DNA of 64,000 nt, taken from the NCBI GenBank assembly GCA_003586115.2, contig QVOM02000101.1:28422139-28486138 (forward strand), in the 5' to 3' direction. Of this stretch, positions 1-11,925 are shown one piece after another. The DNA is from Salvator merianae (lineage: Eukaryota > Chordata > Lepidosauria > Squamata > Teiidae). Under the pieces are notes generated by a model, which was given only the letters and a program-made list of their open reading frames with translations, had not been told where the DNA came from and did no database searches. Each line of letters opens with the position of its first letter. Position 1 is the first letter of the stretch. The position numbers and the translations under genes are program-made.

Positions 1-310
1 TCCTTACTGAGGTCTACCAGTAAACTGGACTGGGGCACCATTTTGGGTCTCCTGGCCCAGTCCATTCTCTGTCCTATGTGAATGGAGCATGCTCAGAGGA
101 AGTGGAACTTTCCTTATCCGAGACGAGCATGAAGAAGAGAATCCCATAAACCTTTTCCGGCATAGGATAACATCCTGTGTGAAAATGGCCTCTGTTTCTG
201 TGGTGGGAGTATAGGTGTGGAAGAGCCTTTTGGGGTCCTTGTGTGTGTTTATCCTGTCCTATACCTGAAGGTCTCAGGGTGAATTGCAACAGTAAAAACA
301 GATTTCTTTT
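1..310. repeat. Unclassified interspersed repeat fragment at the window edge
   Basis: The stretch around 30-130 aligns by eye with 56615-56735 on the same strand. Shared blocks include a CCATTTT block, an ATGTGAA block and the word AGCATGCT followed by a purine run. Two diverged copies far apart imply a dispersed repeat. No protein similarity or clear terminal repeat is visible, so I cannot name the class. A reading frame covering much of this stretch on the minus strand has no recognisable domain. Confidence 0.4.
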
Positions 311-2600
311 TCGTTTAAAAAAAAAACCTAGCAACAACAACAAAAAACTAAACTAAACTAAAACAGTAGCAGTGCCTGAAAATGGTGGGGAGTTGTTTCC
401 TCTACAAAGGGAGGGTGAATAGGTAAATATCACATTCAGCAACTTGAAGTGTCCCTTGTTGGTCAAGGATAGGAAAGAAATATTAGATTCAGCAATATGG
501 AAATGTTAATGTTTTATCAGAATCCTCTGCCTCCTCTCCTCCTCCATAAGAAAACTCAAATGAAGGCAATGGAAAACTTCCCAGAACCTGTCCCTTGCAG
601 TGGAATACTTTTTTCAGCTTTCTAGTACTTTTGGAAAAGTGTGCAAAGTCATCACATTGTGAACATAGTTAACTGCTTTTGCATTTTCCTATTGCAGATA
701 TATAAATCTTACAAGTATTTAATTTGTAAATTCCAATGGACTAGAACTTATGCAATGCAACAAACCATTATCAATTTTAATAAAAGCATATTTTTAAAAA
801 ACTGCCTTAGTAAAGCGGCACCCATGCAGTCCCATGACATGTGTGTCATATGCCTATTCCTGCTATCCACACTCCTTTACAAAGATCCAGAAAACTATAG
901 GAGGGGGGTCTTCAGATACCATTCACACTATCTTATCCAGTGAAGTTTTAAATTGTATGATTATAGACAGCACTTCCATTACTAGAAGAGTCAGGTTTGT
1001 TAAAAAAATTAACAGGTGAGGCCTATGCTCAAAAAAATACAATACCTTATGTATGAGTTACAAATCTGATAATTGTTTGACTTTAATCAAGTTCTGCAAA
1101 ATCCAGAAGCTTGAGTCTGGAACATTTTTCAGTTTGGGAATATACTCCAATCCTACATAACAGAGGATCCATAGCAAATGACCCTCATTTGAGCCAGAGC
1201 TCTGAAACGCTAGATACAATATTTTCTTTTTGCCAAAATCGAAGACACTTTAAAAAATGGTTATAGAAGATATTCATTTATGATATACATGGACTAAATC
1301 TTTACAGTTGCAGTTTGGATGAAAGATGGATCTATCAGTGAGTGCACCTATTCCAATACAGGGAATAAAATATCATGCTAAATTTCTGTATTTATGCAAG
1401 TTACATTCTTAATTATTTGATAAATGGTAACAGATAAGTATTAACATTTAATAAAATCATGCACTTAGAGAAGTTGGGTGTTGTGATTAAGGATTTTATG
1501 CTGATTATATGAACAAATAACTAAAGTAACTATAGCATATGTTTGCTTGGAATAGTTAATACTGAATCAGCTAGAACTGTCTATAAGCATTAGATTATGA
1601 GCAACTTTATATGACATTTAAAATGCTGAGTTAAACATTTTTCTTGACGTTTAGAAGTTAAGATTTCATCACAATCTATTTTTTCCTATGCCTATTAAAA
1701 CTTTCTCAGTGTGATACCTACCAATGCCAGAGGCCTCCCAGAATCCTGTTTCATGTACCTAGGAACAAGCATCTTTAAATACCATGGACAAACTTGTGGT
1801 TATCTCATGCTGTGATTGGCTAGATTTTTTTAAAAAAGTAATTTGAATAAAAATACAGTTTATAAAAAACATGGGACAGTTAACATTGCCAGAAAAATCT
1901 TTCCAGAAATTCTGTTCATTGATAATCCAGAAGATGTAGAACAAGCCGGCTGGTTTCAGAAATTATAAATGGTGAAGTATCTTATTTGCAGTGTATGTCT
2001 TTGGCCAATAGAGGCATCATATTACTTTCATTCAAATCACTAGACCTTTCCTTAAGACTGCTAAAGCTGAGGAGGGAGGTGAAGCCTACAGTTCACAATG
2101 CATGATTAGTTTGGCTTGTTTGGGTATTGCATAGGTCTGCCTTCTAGCAGTAGGAAACAGAGCCGACTAATGGTATCATTATAGGATCCATTTTGATTCT
2201 GTGCCTCTTTACTGACAGTGAAAACTACTCACTGATTGCAAAAAGGAAGTGTATTGATTGACCAGAAACAAGCAGAATTGGCTGTCACTTTATCTTGCCA
2301 GTAATTCCTTGTGAAAGTTTATTGTTGCCACCCTGAGGATCTGAAATTTCAGGGCTCTAAGCTAGCATTCATGACTGGGTCCTAGCAACCCCTTTGTTGA
2401 CAACTCTTTCAGCTTTATTTTATTGCACATTCTAAAACTGTTCTTAAGCTTCCTTCATAAAGCAAGACTCTGTGTTTCAATTTGTTTATGTTATGACCAT
2501 TCGGCCATTTCATTCTGTCCAAAATGCACACATTATCAATCCAGGTTATTGGTGGGATATAGGAAGGACTACATCCATTGCAAAGTGTTAAGTACTACAA
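311..2600. other. AT-rich non-coding DNA, nothing recognised
   Basis: I see no gene, RNA gene or dated transposon here. Reading frames are short and lack motifs. The sequence is AT-rich with poly-A/poly-T runs. It may hold very old repeats that cannot be recognised without an alignment library. Confidence 0.5.
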
Positions 2601-2603
2601 TAA

Positions 2604-2800
2604 GGGTGCCTCCAGACATCACTTACCTATTCCACTATTTTTCGATATTCTGGAACAAATCATTCCCGACACTTATTTCACTTTGCTAAGAAATTAGTTC
2701 GATATTTCACATTTTAGCATCTCCCCCCACCAAAAAATAAGTGCCTTTGAGAAATTTTTACAAACTGCTTTTTCCCTGTTCCCCCCCTCTCCCCCCCCCC
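2604..2800 (+). mobile_element. DNA-element fragment, left end (TIR GGGTGCCTCCAGACATC)
   Basis: The fragment begins directly after a TAA trinucleotide with GGGTGCCTCCAGACATC and continues into CTTACCTATTCCACTATT. The following ~90 bases resemble 4955-5035 in the same orientation, for example TATTCTGGAACAAATCATTC against TGTTCTGGAATAAAGCACTC. The end sequence and TAA flank fit a Harbinger-like non-autonomous element. The right end of this copy is not visible; it runs into a C-rich tract near 2780-2800. Confidence 0.45.
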
Positions 2801-2892
2801 GATGATTCTGATTTATAATGCCAATCTCAGTTACAATCGGAAGATTCTATGCATCTTCTGCTTTAATTTATTGCATTCTGAGCTGGAACGTT

Positions 2893-3300
2893 TTCACACT
2901 TTCCATGTCAGAATGTGATAATTATCCTATTCTGGTATTGACCCGGCAGTGCAGACACCATCCACACTGCGGGGCCCACAACTTGAATGTGAGCAGGATA
3001 CTAGCATTTGCATTGTGAATGTTGGCATTCTGCTCCCAATGTTCCCCATGATGCCAACCAGGAAGTGTCCAGCCACTGTCATGGTGACTGGAAGTGCCAT
3101 GGAGCCTGCAGGCATGATCACAAAATTGTGCAGGCACAGCTGTTACACTTGGCAAGGTTGTGCATTCACACCTAGAAACGGGTACAAATGCTCCTGGTCA
3201 AGCTGTGGAGCACAAATTAGTGTTTACATCTAGTTGGTCATGCAGGCCTCCGCAAAGTGTAGATACACTTTGCTTGTGTGCATCCCTGATTCTCACTAAC
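2893..3300 (+). mobile_element. Old, diverged Harbinger-like element copy
   Basis: The segment resembles the left part of the better-preserved element at 34588-35189. Matching landmarks in the same order are TCACACTTTCCATG, a mirrored palindromic block (AGAATG...TAATTA...CATTCT-like), GTGCAGACACCATC and GGGGCCC. Divergence is much higher than between the two younger copies, so this is an older insertion. The right end is uncertain; a short palindrome (CAAAGTGTAGATACACTTTG) sits near 3255. Confidence 0.45.
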
Positions 3301-3370
3301 TTAAAGTGCAAAAAGGCCTATGGTCTCCAAATTTACTTTTTTCCATTCCTCCTTCACTTTCTTTTCTTTC

Positions 3371-3440
3371 TCTTTTCTTTTCTTTTCTTTTCTTTTCTTT
3401 TCTTTTCTTTTCTTTTCTTTTCTCTTCTTCTCCTCCTTCT
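3371..3440 (+). repeat. (TTTTC)n microsatellite, 3' tail of the adjoining L1
   Basis: The tract is about ten units of TTTTC followed by a short CTTCTC-rich tract. On the minus strand it reads as an (AAAAG)n tail directly after the end of the L1 ORF2 remnant. It therefore most likely grew from the A-rich tail of that retrotransposon. Confidence 0.85.
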
Positions 3441-4935
3441 TTGATATAGTATCTTTAATTTCTGATGGTATTTGAATGTCATTTGTTCCACAATTATGCC
3501 AGTTCTGTTTTCTTCACTTCTGAGAATTCTTCCATCCATACACCAATACCACAAGTGCTGCTGTTGTAAGTTGCTCTAAAATAGTCTTGTCCTCTTTACT
3601 GATTTCATGGTCTTTGATGGAACTGATTATACATATTTTGTATGTTATTATTATACCTTTCAGTACTATCTTCTTAATTTCAGTTTCTATTATTCAAAAG
3701 TATTTTACTTTATCACAATCCCATAACAAGTGTGCATAGGTTTCCTTACTTGGACACCCATGACACCAATAGGAATTGGATAATCTAAATATATAAGCTA
3801 TTTGGCATTGTGTTCTATATCATTTATATATTATTTTCTTTCTTAATTCCTTCACTCGATTTTGTTTTATTTTTTTAATATTTTTGAGCTCATTTGTTAT
3901 ATCTTGCAATTTTATCCTTAAATCTTATTTCCAAAGCATCCATAGAATACTCTCTATTTTATCTCCCATTCCACTTATTTTATATATCTTTCCTCTTATT
4001 CCATTTTCTTCCTGTATATCATATTGAATTGCTAATTCAAAGGGTTTTTGTTTGTTTTTGCATCTGTATTATTCAAGAATCTCATCATTCCCTTTGTCTG
4101 CAACCACTTATCACTTTCTAGGATTTCTTCTAATTTTCCTAAAGCTATAGAGGTTCTGGCTTCATCATAAAAAAATCTCTGTTCTTCATATTGCATAGTT
4201 GTTTTGTTGTTGTTGTTGTTACTTTTCCAAATCCATAGTTACTAGCACTTTATTATATCTATTAATTATCCCAGTTGTTGCAAATTTAGTATCTTCCTTT
4301 GCTAATTCATTCCACAATTTGTCCCATACTGACACTGTCACTTTACTTGGTCCAATAAATTATTCCATTTCCTTCTTACTCAGCTTATTAAAAACCTGTT
4401 CTTTATTTTCATACATACTTTTTTCAATCCAAGTCTATTTACTATTACCATATTTTAATTCAATCAATCTTACTATTTGATAAGCATCATAATAGTTTTC
4501 TAAGCTCAGATGTCCCCAGCTGCCTTCCATTTCTGATGTTATACAAGCTTCTATTTTATTCTTGATTGTTTGTTTCCTGCTAACCATCTTCTTATTCTGT
4601 TATCCCATTGGCGTAATATTTTAACTGGAATTTCCATTGATGATGTTTGGGAAATATTCATTAATTGTGAAATGATCACAATTTTCAATGCCCTCAATCT
4701 AGACAAGTATCCTAAATAATCATTTTTCTAACTTACAATTTGTTTCTTAAATTTTCCCAAATGAAGTTCCCCTCCCCCATTTTTTTCAAATTATTATATA
4801 TAAATATTCCCCAATATTTAATTGTCTTTACACCCAGTTTCAAACCAGATATTTGTCTTATTTGCAATTGTTCATTTGCTGGTGTATTGATAAACATTAT
4901 ATCAGATTTCATATATTTACTTTTAAAACAGATTG
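3441..4935 (-). mobile_element. L1-clade LINE, ORF2 3' region (broken)
   Basis: On the minus strand the frames carry the C-terminal half of an L1 ORF2 protein (endonuclease/reverse transcriptase that copies L1 RNA into the genome). Around 3700-3790 the translation reads C-H-G-C-P then ETYAHLLWDCDKVKYF, the Cys/His cluster and WDC motif typical of the L1 ORF2 C-terminus. Around 4780-4860 it reads ISGLKLGVKTIKYLGIYI, the thumb-proximal YLG motif. Frameshifts and stops break it repeatedly, so it is a pseudogene. The copy is 5' truncated near 4935, as is usual for L1, and ends in the (AAAAG)n tail at 3371-3440. Confidence is high for L1 and moderate for the exact boundaries. Confidence 0.8.
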
Positions 4936-5169
4936 CCTTTCACACTCCCTTAAAGTTTGTGTTCTGGAATAAAGCACTCCCAGGATTATTTTGCTTTGCT
5001 GAAACATTAGTTCAAGATTCCACACTTTAGCATGTCACACAGCAACACAATGCCTTAAACTTGGGATATTGGGTCTATATTGCAGGAGCACTGTGATCGC
5101 ATCTGATAAATCAAATATTGTTCCAAATATTATGCCAAAATGATTGGATGTAGCTGTCTGGATGCAGCC
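4936..5169 (+). mobile_element. DNA-element fragment, right end (same family as 2604)
   Basis: Positions 4955-5035 match the interior of the fragment at 2604-2800 in the same orientation. The copy ends with GTCTGGATGCAGCC followed by TAA, the reverse complement of a GGCTGCATCCAGAC end. The left part is missing and is replaced by the 5' boundary of the L1 fragment. A Harbinger-like class is inferred from the TAA flank and the end sequence. Confidence 0.45.
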
Positions 5170-5247
5170 TAAGAAACAGTTTTTTTTACAGTTCATGTGT
5201 TCCCACAAATGTTTATCAGTAACATGGCTAATTCAGTAACACAATAA

Positions 5248-5344
5248 GGCTGCATCAAGGCATTGCTTACTTATTCCATTATATTTGGATATTCCAGAAT
5301 ATTCAAATATAATGGAATAAGTAAGTGACATCTGGATACATCCC
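5248..5344. mobile_element. 97-bp near-perfect hairpin MITE
   Basis: The left arm 5248-5287 and right arm 5304-5344 are inverted repeats around a 16-bp centre. The inner 20 bp of each arm pair essentially perfectly (TTACTTATTCCATTATATTT). The outer ends read GGCTGCATCAAGG and, in reverse complement, GGGATGTATCCAG. They share the TGCATCCAGA theme with the fragments at 2604 and 5169. A TAA precedes the left end, but no matching triplet follows the right end. It is probably a solo foldback derived from one terminus of that family. Confidence 0.65.
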
Positions 5345-7360
5345 GGTTTCTAATCTCCATCCCGCCAGTTAACAGAGGCTTCATCTTGGCTCTTAACTTG
5401 GTAAGTTGACATGCCTGATGATGGAGCCTGTTACATTCCCATGGTGGCAGGAGCTGTTCATCTCTCCCTTAGCTCATGGGAAAAATAGGGGATGGGAACA
5501 TGACAGAGCTGTGGCTATGGGTGTGATCACCACAGTTTGTGAGCATCAAAGTGATGTCAAACCATGACCTCAAGCAAAGCAGAAGTACTGTGGGATGTTA
5601 AATGGATCATAAATTTACCAACACCTTCAACTCAATTTTCTATGTGAAATGATGGATAGCATCCTTGAAAGAAAAAGGTCAGACACTCAAATGTTTGGGC
5701 AACCACAGGGTTTTCTCTGTTTTTCTGTGAAGTCCTCCAGCAATTCAAAGTGTGCAGTAAGGGCAGATGGAGAGAATTACCACACAATGATCAGGCAACA
5801 AGCTGTATCTGTCTCTGTTTTGTGTTTTGACCTAGGAATACAGAACAGAATGGAGAAGATAAAAATGTGCTTGTGTTCCCTAGACAATGATAATGTGTTC
5901 CTTTCCATGTATTTTCAGCACAATGGATGAAACTTGTTGATATTTGTATCCCCAACCTGAACAGCACCAAAGTAGACTCCCTGATAAAGGAAGGATTTCA
6001 TTGTAGATCAGCACTAAGATAAAGTCAGTCTGAGAATGATATGTTCTCACAACCAGTGGCCACAGCCAGTGTGTGCATGTGTACTGCCACCCAAATGCCA
6101 CTCCAAGTGTTCAATGGCAGCTAGAAGTTGAGTCAGAAGCTGTGCCAGTGTGGAAACTCCTAGAACTATTTCTACTGCCCTGAAATTATTAATATCCCAC
6201 ATTTTCTTCTAGAAGATGAAAGTGGTATACACGGTCCTCCCATCAGTCCTCCGTGCCCACAATTAATGTGAGCCTCAGGTTCAGCAGAGTGACACTGCAT
6301 CCATACACAGCACAGGAGCAAACCCAGATCAGCCCAGGGTAAGGCAGACAAATGTTTCCTGCCCTAAATCCCTGAAACAGCAGACAATGTATGCTGAATG
6401 AACAGTTGGATTCACCACTCTCAGGTTGCTCTATCCAATTGATGTGACTGTAGTGGTCATTTAGCAGGTCATGCCCCTCCTGATGCCCACTCCAATGTTT
6501 GGAATGTCGGCCACACAGCATAGTCCATAACTACAAAATGCCAGAAGATGATCATAAAGCACCACCTTTGAATGCCTCAATGCTTACTTTAGCTGAAGCA
6601 TTTTGCCAATGTCAGATTTTCTGTCAGGGTGGCTTCTTACCACCATCTGTATGGAAGCAGTCTGAGATTAGGAGAGGAGCTGAAAACTGTGCAGTATTAA
6701 TCCTTGAGCAAAGATTAACTTTTCTAAGCCATCCCACTAACCTTTACTCTTACTTGACTTTTAACAACACATATTTAAAAAGGAAGAAAACAAAAGCAAA
6801 AACAGTAAAATATGCCTTATTTGTTTTATTTTCCCCATGCCCCCTCCCAATTCAATATTTTCCTATGAAAATTGAGTACAAAAATATTTTTAAAAATTGG
6901 ATTTATAGATCTGAAGTTAATTTTAAATAGTTCACACACAATTAAGGGAAATGATCTGTGCATGGTTAAATTATGTTGCTTATATTACTGTACTGATCTT
7001 CACTGCCTCCATAAGAGCTTTTTCACTGGCTTCAAATACAATGTTGGGAAACTTATCTTGTAGCTGCTATAATAGCCCAGATTCTGTACTGTTTCCATTT
7101 GTTGCCGTCTAGAGCACCACATCTGCAAGCACATGTAACCACCTTAAAATATGGTTTAGATACTACATTAGACAAAATATGGGTTGGAAATCTTAAACTG
7201 AAAGTATCTGTCTCCCATGAAGTATTCAGCAATATTAATTAGGTATTGCACATATTCAGACTTAGGTTTGCAGACTGAAAAGCAAGACACAAGATTGAAA
7301 AAAAAAAGCGAGTTGAAGAAATGATATTGGAAAAATATTATTTTTATAATAGCACCAGAA
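5345..7360. other. Non-coding DNA, nothing recognised
   Basis: No recognisable gene or dated transposon. The longest reading frame (6499-6930, plus, 143 codons) has no motif, no coding-like composition and an A-rich 3' half, so I do not call it. 5400-6530 is slightly richer in GC and may hold an old unrecognised repeat. Confidence 0.45.
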
Positions 7361-7428
7361 ACACACACACACACACACATACATAAACATGCAGAAAAAT
7401 AGGTGTGATGTTCAGGCTGTGATCAGAC

Positions 7429-7462
<34 letters not shown>
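7361..7462. repeat. (AC)n and (CAA)n microsatellites
   Basis: An (AC)n run occupies 7361-7379 and an (AAC)n run 7429-7462, separated by about 50 bp of ordinary sequence. Confidence 0.95.
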
Positions 7463-7650
7463 AGCATCTCTGAGGCAGGATTGTGGATGAAAGGGCTTGC
7501 AGGAACCCACTTCAACTTATTTTATGCAGGCGGTTTTAAAATTCACTAGTTTGAACACACTCTTAAAGTCTACAGAAGTGAAATTTAAGTGGTGCTTCTC
7601 TTGTTGGATCATTGTGCATTTAAAACACAAAACATTTAAAGCTACTAATT

Positions 7651-7842
<192 letters not shown>

Positions 7843-8469
7843 AAATTACTGAAGCCCTTGGATTTTTCATATTAGTCACTGGAGTGTAGTTCAGCACAAA
7901 CAAAACATTTGTCTGTTATAAAGCCAAAATAACAACAACAAAAAAAAAGTTCTGAGAACTTTATAAGGGAACCGAACACATTTTTTTTCCAATAGAAGTA
8001 ACAAATGACAGTAAACATTAAAAAAATATATATACAGCTTCATTTTAAATGTTTGATATCTTGATGTAGAAAAGGTGTTTACAGCTATTCTCAAAGCCCC
8101 TTTGGCAACAGATTTAAGAAAATATAATGGTCTAACTTTTATAAAAAGAAAAATGAATCTGTCACAGTTTATTTACAGGTATAAGTTTAAAAAGTTACAT
8201 TATATTGCATTCTAGCTAGCTTAATTTACAGTTTTGTTCTATTATCTGATATGATAAAGACTTAAATGATATATTTATAGTTCAGACATAATAGGATTAA
8301 TATTTTATTACTTAAAATGCGATTAATATTATTAATAAAAAGTTAATAAATGATAATTTTTCTAACACATACAAAAATAGTTGTGAATATAGGATATATC
8401 CATATCCTATACAATAAAATAAACCATAATGCTAAACTAATTAATATTATGTATCTAAGGTTCTTATGT
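7843..8469. other. AT-rich non-coding DNA
   Basis: Very AT-rich sequence with poly-A tracts and TTAATATTAT-type words. Nothing else recognised. Confidence 0.5.
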
Positions 8470-9650
8470 ATATACAATCAGATTCACAGTAAGATTTATA
8501 CCACTTGTGCTGTAGCTGTTGCCCCCTTGCTTCATTGCTCACCCTATGAAACCAGGATTTCTTATGACCTCTGCAAAGTCTCCAAGGGCACTTGGGAGTG
8601 ACCATGTCAACAACTCTGCTAACCTCATTATTCCAATCTGCCTTGACAGAAACATCAACCAGAAATCTCCCCAGAGCCACCAAGAATCCATCATATTCCA
8701 TAAGCCTCTTCAGGTGGACCATCTTCACCCCTGTAATAAGGAACAGACAACAGAATCCTAAATTTCACCAGAAAGTGATCAGTCCATGACAAGTCCATCT
8801 AGTAATGGATCATCACCCTCCCTTTGTGTAGTAAAGACCAAGTCAGGAGTGTGTCCTGCAACATGGGTTTGGACTAATATTCTGAGACATCCCCATGATT
8901 TTCATGGAAGTCAAGGAGTCCTGAGCTAGATTACAGGAGCCATCCTTAGTGTAGAAACTGAAGTCCTCCAGCAGGGAGTCCCTAATACCACATCTGATCC
9001 AGACTCCACCAACTCAGACAGCGAAGCTGTTGGGCAGTGGGTTGAATGATACCAGCAGCAACCCCATTCTGTCTTTCTGGCCCAAAACCAGGGAAAATGG
9101 CTCAACCCGAGGCACATAACGGATAGGGCACTTGGTGAGAAATAAGAATTCTTTATAGACCATAACAACTCCCCTATCCCATCCCATAAACCTGAACTGA
9201 TGCTGCACCTGATAATCTGTGAGTGAATCTAAGCAAGCACTAAGCCTCCCAGTTCACTCATCAAGATCTCTATGGTACATACTAGGTCAGCCCTTTCATC
9301 CACAATCAATTCATGGATTGGTGATTATTTGGTTTGGATACTGACCTGACATTTCACAGCAGTACCACCAAATCAGTAAGGAAATTGACATGCATCCCCT
9401 TATTCTGAAGATTGAGAATGTTGGAAGGACTGATAGCCTTAATGTGCTTAACACTCCTTTGAATCCTTCTCTGCCTCTTATTGCCATCCCTCCCCCTCCT
9501 GTAAGGCTCTAACTAGATTCACCCTTATTAATGGTAAGATTGATACTTCTACAGTTACATTAGCACCCATTTATGTTCCTGATACTGATCAGGACTGTGT
9601 ACAGGATAGTGATCTTGCTTTATGGACTTGTGAGTTTGGGTAATTACCAC
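8470..9650 (-). mobile_element. L2-clade LINE, apurinic-type endonuclease region (broken)
   Basis: On the minus strand, pieces of an L2-type ORF2 endonuclease can be read across several frames. In order they are an MYHRDLDE block (degraded CITETWLDE), VQHQFRF.GWDRGVVMVYKE (the RGGGVAVVYRE block), a DRMGLLLVSF block, then LVESGSDVVLGTP and AGHTPDLVF (the GHTLDLVF block near the endonuclease C-terminus). Stops and frameshifts are frequent. 8470-8740 would be the linker toward the reverse transcriptase. The reverse transcriptase itself is absent, so only the 5' half is present. The family assignment rests on motif order. Confidence 0.7.
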
Positions 9651-9689
9651 AGTTTACCTGATTTTTACAAATATTATCTTTAGCCCTGT

Positions 9690-10265
9690 TTGCTCCATCT
9701 TTCCCTATTCTGCAAGGCTTTGTTTTTGGATATTAAAATAGGTATTTCTTCCTCACAGGGTCCTTGGCTTATGTTGGAATCCACCATGTCCTTCCTTCAA
9801 CAAGATCTGAACTGTATATCTTTGCTTGTCTCAAAGTCCACTGCTACCTCCTGGTGCACTTTTTTCCCTGGTGTAACCATTCCATCACCCTGCATCCTAA
9901 TGACAAGAGCTGAATTTCACATCCTTTCCTCAGGATCCAACAAGAGCTGAACTTTGTGTGCTTTGTGTTTGTGCTTGGATTCCAGAATGCTGTGGGCAAA
10001 CTGTTTTGCAGAGACTGACATCAATTTCGCATTCTCTTTCTTGATTCTAAATATGACATTTTTCTGTCAATTGTTGTTGAGAGGACAATAATTTAGAGTT
10101 TTTGTTGCAATAGCTATAATCTTTCTCAAATAGAGGCAGGGTTTGGCCTCCATATTGGTCTCTCTCAATTCCAATGCTTTGTGCTTGGAGATCAATTTCT
10201 GATAACCACACTTTGAGCCTGCTTTATATGTTGTTTTTTCTAAAGTTTTAACCTCCACTAGCAGC
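9690..10265 (-). mobile_element. Possible L1-like remnant
   Basis: A 63-codon minus-strand frame at 10067-10258 contains QKLISKHKALELRETNMEAK and a following LYLRK. This resembles the lysine- and glutamate-rich linker of L1 ORF2 between endonuclease and reverse transcriptase (YxxLLSKRKELELMET-type). No catalytic motif is visible, and 9690-9960 is not interpretable, so this is a weak call. It could equally be an unrelated old repeat. Confidence 0.3.
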
Positions 10266-10424
10266 TCCTCTTTGATTTGACTAGTCTATTTCTTGTGACA
10301 GCTGTGTTCAGTATTGCAAAATTCCCAAACTTGTTATTTCAAATATTTTCTTTAGAAAAACCAAAATAGGTTGTGACTGACACATTATTAGATAGAGTTA
10401 TGGGTATCTGCTTTGATAAGCCTC

Positions 10425-10555
10425 TGTCAGGCCTGTCTACCATAGATGTAAGACAATGCCATGATGTAGAAAACAGTGGGTCACTTTGGGTTTGTGTAAA
10501 CTCTACATGTACCGAGGAGGCAGTTTTGGTGGCCCCAGCTAAGAAAAGACATTGA
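10425..10555 (+). mobile_element. LTR-like segment upstream of the integrase
   Basis: Starting at 10425 the sequence TGTCAGGCCTGTCTACCATA matches the first bases of the 3' LTR at 11575 (TGTCAGGGCTGTCTGTCATA), and similarity continues loosely to about base 30. It sits immediately upstream of integrase core sequence, where polymerase and RNase H coding sequence would be expected. It may therefore be a 5' LTR joined to the integrase by an internal deletion. The match is short, so chance cannot be ruled out. Confidence 0.4.
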
Positions 10556-11480
10556 TCAGTATGTACATATTAGTGATAGTGGATATGTTCTCCAAATAAG
10601 CACACTTAATACCTTGCAAATCCATCCCAAAGGCAATTCATTTCCCAAAGCTATATATTTAGCACATACATAGACTACATGGAGTACCCAAATATCATGA
10701 GTGACAGAGGGGTTGACCTCCCAGTTTTGGAAGGCATTCTTGAAGGGAGGACCACGTGTTAGATCCATATCTACTTTGTTACATGAACCTCCAACAGGAC
10801 AATTGGGCAGATTTGTTGGTTCATGCAGAAGTGGCCTACAACAATTCTGTTCACAGTAATACTGGTTGCACCCCTTCCAAAGTAGTTTATGGAAGGGAAC
10901 TGAACCCCTTGCCCCTGTTGTTCCCTGAGGAAAGGGATCCAATTGACAAGGCTTGACAAGTTTGGTCTGGCATTGTACAAGCTCTAGATCATGCCAAGCA
11001 ATGTTATAAGAGGCAAGCTGACCAAAACAGAGACGAGTGGGATCTGAAAGTGGGGGACCTAGTGTACCTGTCAATCAGATTCTTAAAATGTCCCTAACCA
11101 TCCAAGAAATTAAGTCCAAATTATGTGGGTCCTTTCAGGATCAAAAAATTCATTAATTTTGTTACAGCTAAGGTTGAGTTGGTAAAGATGTACAGAATAC
11201 ATCCTGTATTTCCTTTTCAACTTGTTGAAGCTAGGTACTCCCTCTTCCAGGTGGTGTGTGGAGGAACCCTTTTCCCACCTATCCTGGTGGATGGGCACAA
11301 GCATTCTGAGATTTCTAAAATTTTGGATTCCAAACATTCCAGAAACAAGCTTCAGTATTTAGTTAATTGGAAACACTTCCCTCTGACTGAGAGGAAGTGG
11401 GATGATGCTCAGGACATAAAAGCTCCTAAATCTGTGAAGCAATTTCATGCAACGTATTCTTACAAACCTGCTCGTGGTTG
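10556..11480 (+). pseudogene. Ty3/gypsy chromovirus integrase with chromodomain (broken)
   Basis: The frames encode the integrase end of a Pol polyprotein, the enzyme that inserts retrotransposon cDNA into the chromosome. About 10571-10720 reads VDMFSK, HLIPCK and HGVP, then a degraded SDRG, which are the first and second catalytic Asp regions of the DDE core. About 10790-10925 reads DNWADLLVHAEVAYNNSVHS and TGCTPSKVVYGRE, a highly typical gypsy integrase C-terminal core. About 11120-11260 reads GPFRI and an HPVFP block (GPF/Y module). About 11310-11470 reads ILDSK...LQYLVNWKHFP...WDDAQDI, a chromodomain. Several stops and a frameshift near 11095-11125 disable it. A PPT-like purine tract and the LTR follow. 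A chromodomain places it among the chromoviruses. Confidence 0.88.
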
Positions 11481-11563
11481 AAAAATGGTGTCTGTTGTTT
11501 TTACTCTAACATTCATTGATCCTGTATTTGCTATGTTATTGTTGATTGCGGTAGAAATATTTT

Positions 11564-11925
11564 AAGGGACAGGATGTCAGGGCTGTCTGTCATAGATGTC
11601 CGACTTGCCTGTCATATTAGAGATTTTCATGAGAGCAGCTATTGTATGTGTGCAAGTAGAAGTAGCTTCACTTGTTTCTTATCTTTCTTTCTTGTTGCAG
11701 CAAGTCGACCTGACAAAACTGGAGAAAGTCATTGCATTGGAATGTGGGAACTGCTGAAATGCTTTCATTTTCCATTGGTAGGAAAAGATAAGTACATAGC
11801 TTTCATTCTAGGGAGGCGGGCGTTACTTAAACCCATTTGTTTGGCTTCTTTGCCTCATAAACTGCAAAGATAAGTTACCCTGTACCATGCCTTCTACAAA
11901 TCTGAAATAAAGCTTTCTTTTTAAT
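11564..11925 (+). mobile_element. Polypurine tract and 3' LTR of the chromovirus
   Basis: AAGGGACAGGA (11564-11574) is a polypurine-tract-like primer site. It is followed at once by TGTCAGGGCTGTC, a typical TG start of an LTR. Near the right end AATAAAGC (about 11905) is a plausible polyadenylation signal. The LTR lies about 90 bp downstream of the chromodomain stop, as expected for this group. I could not fix the CA end, so the right boundary is approximate. Confidence 0.65.

Noticed and set aside
10556..11074. 172-codon minus-strand frame
   Set aside because: It is antisense to the chromovirus integrase, which shows clear family motifs on the plus strand.
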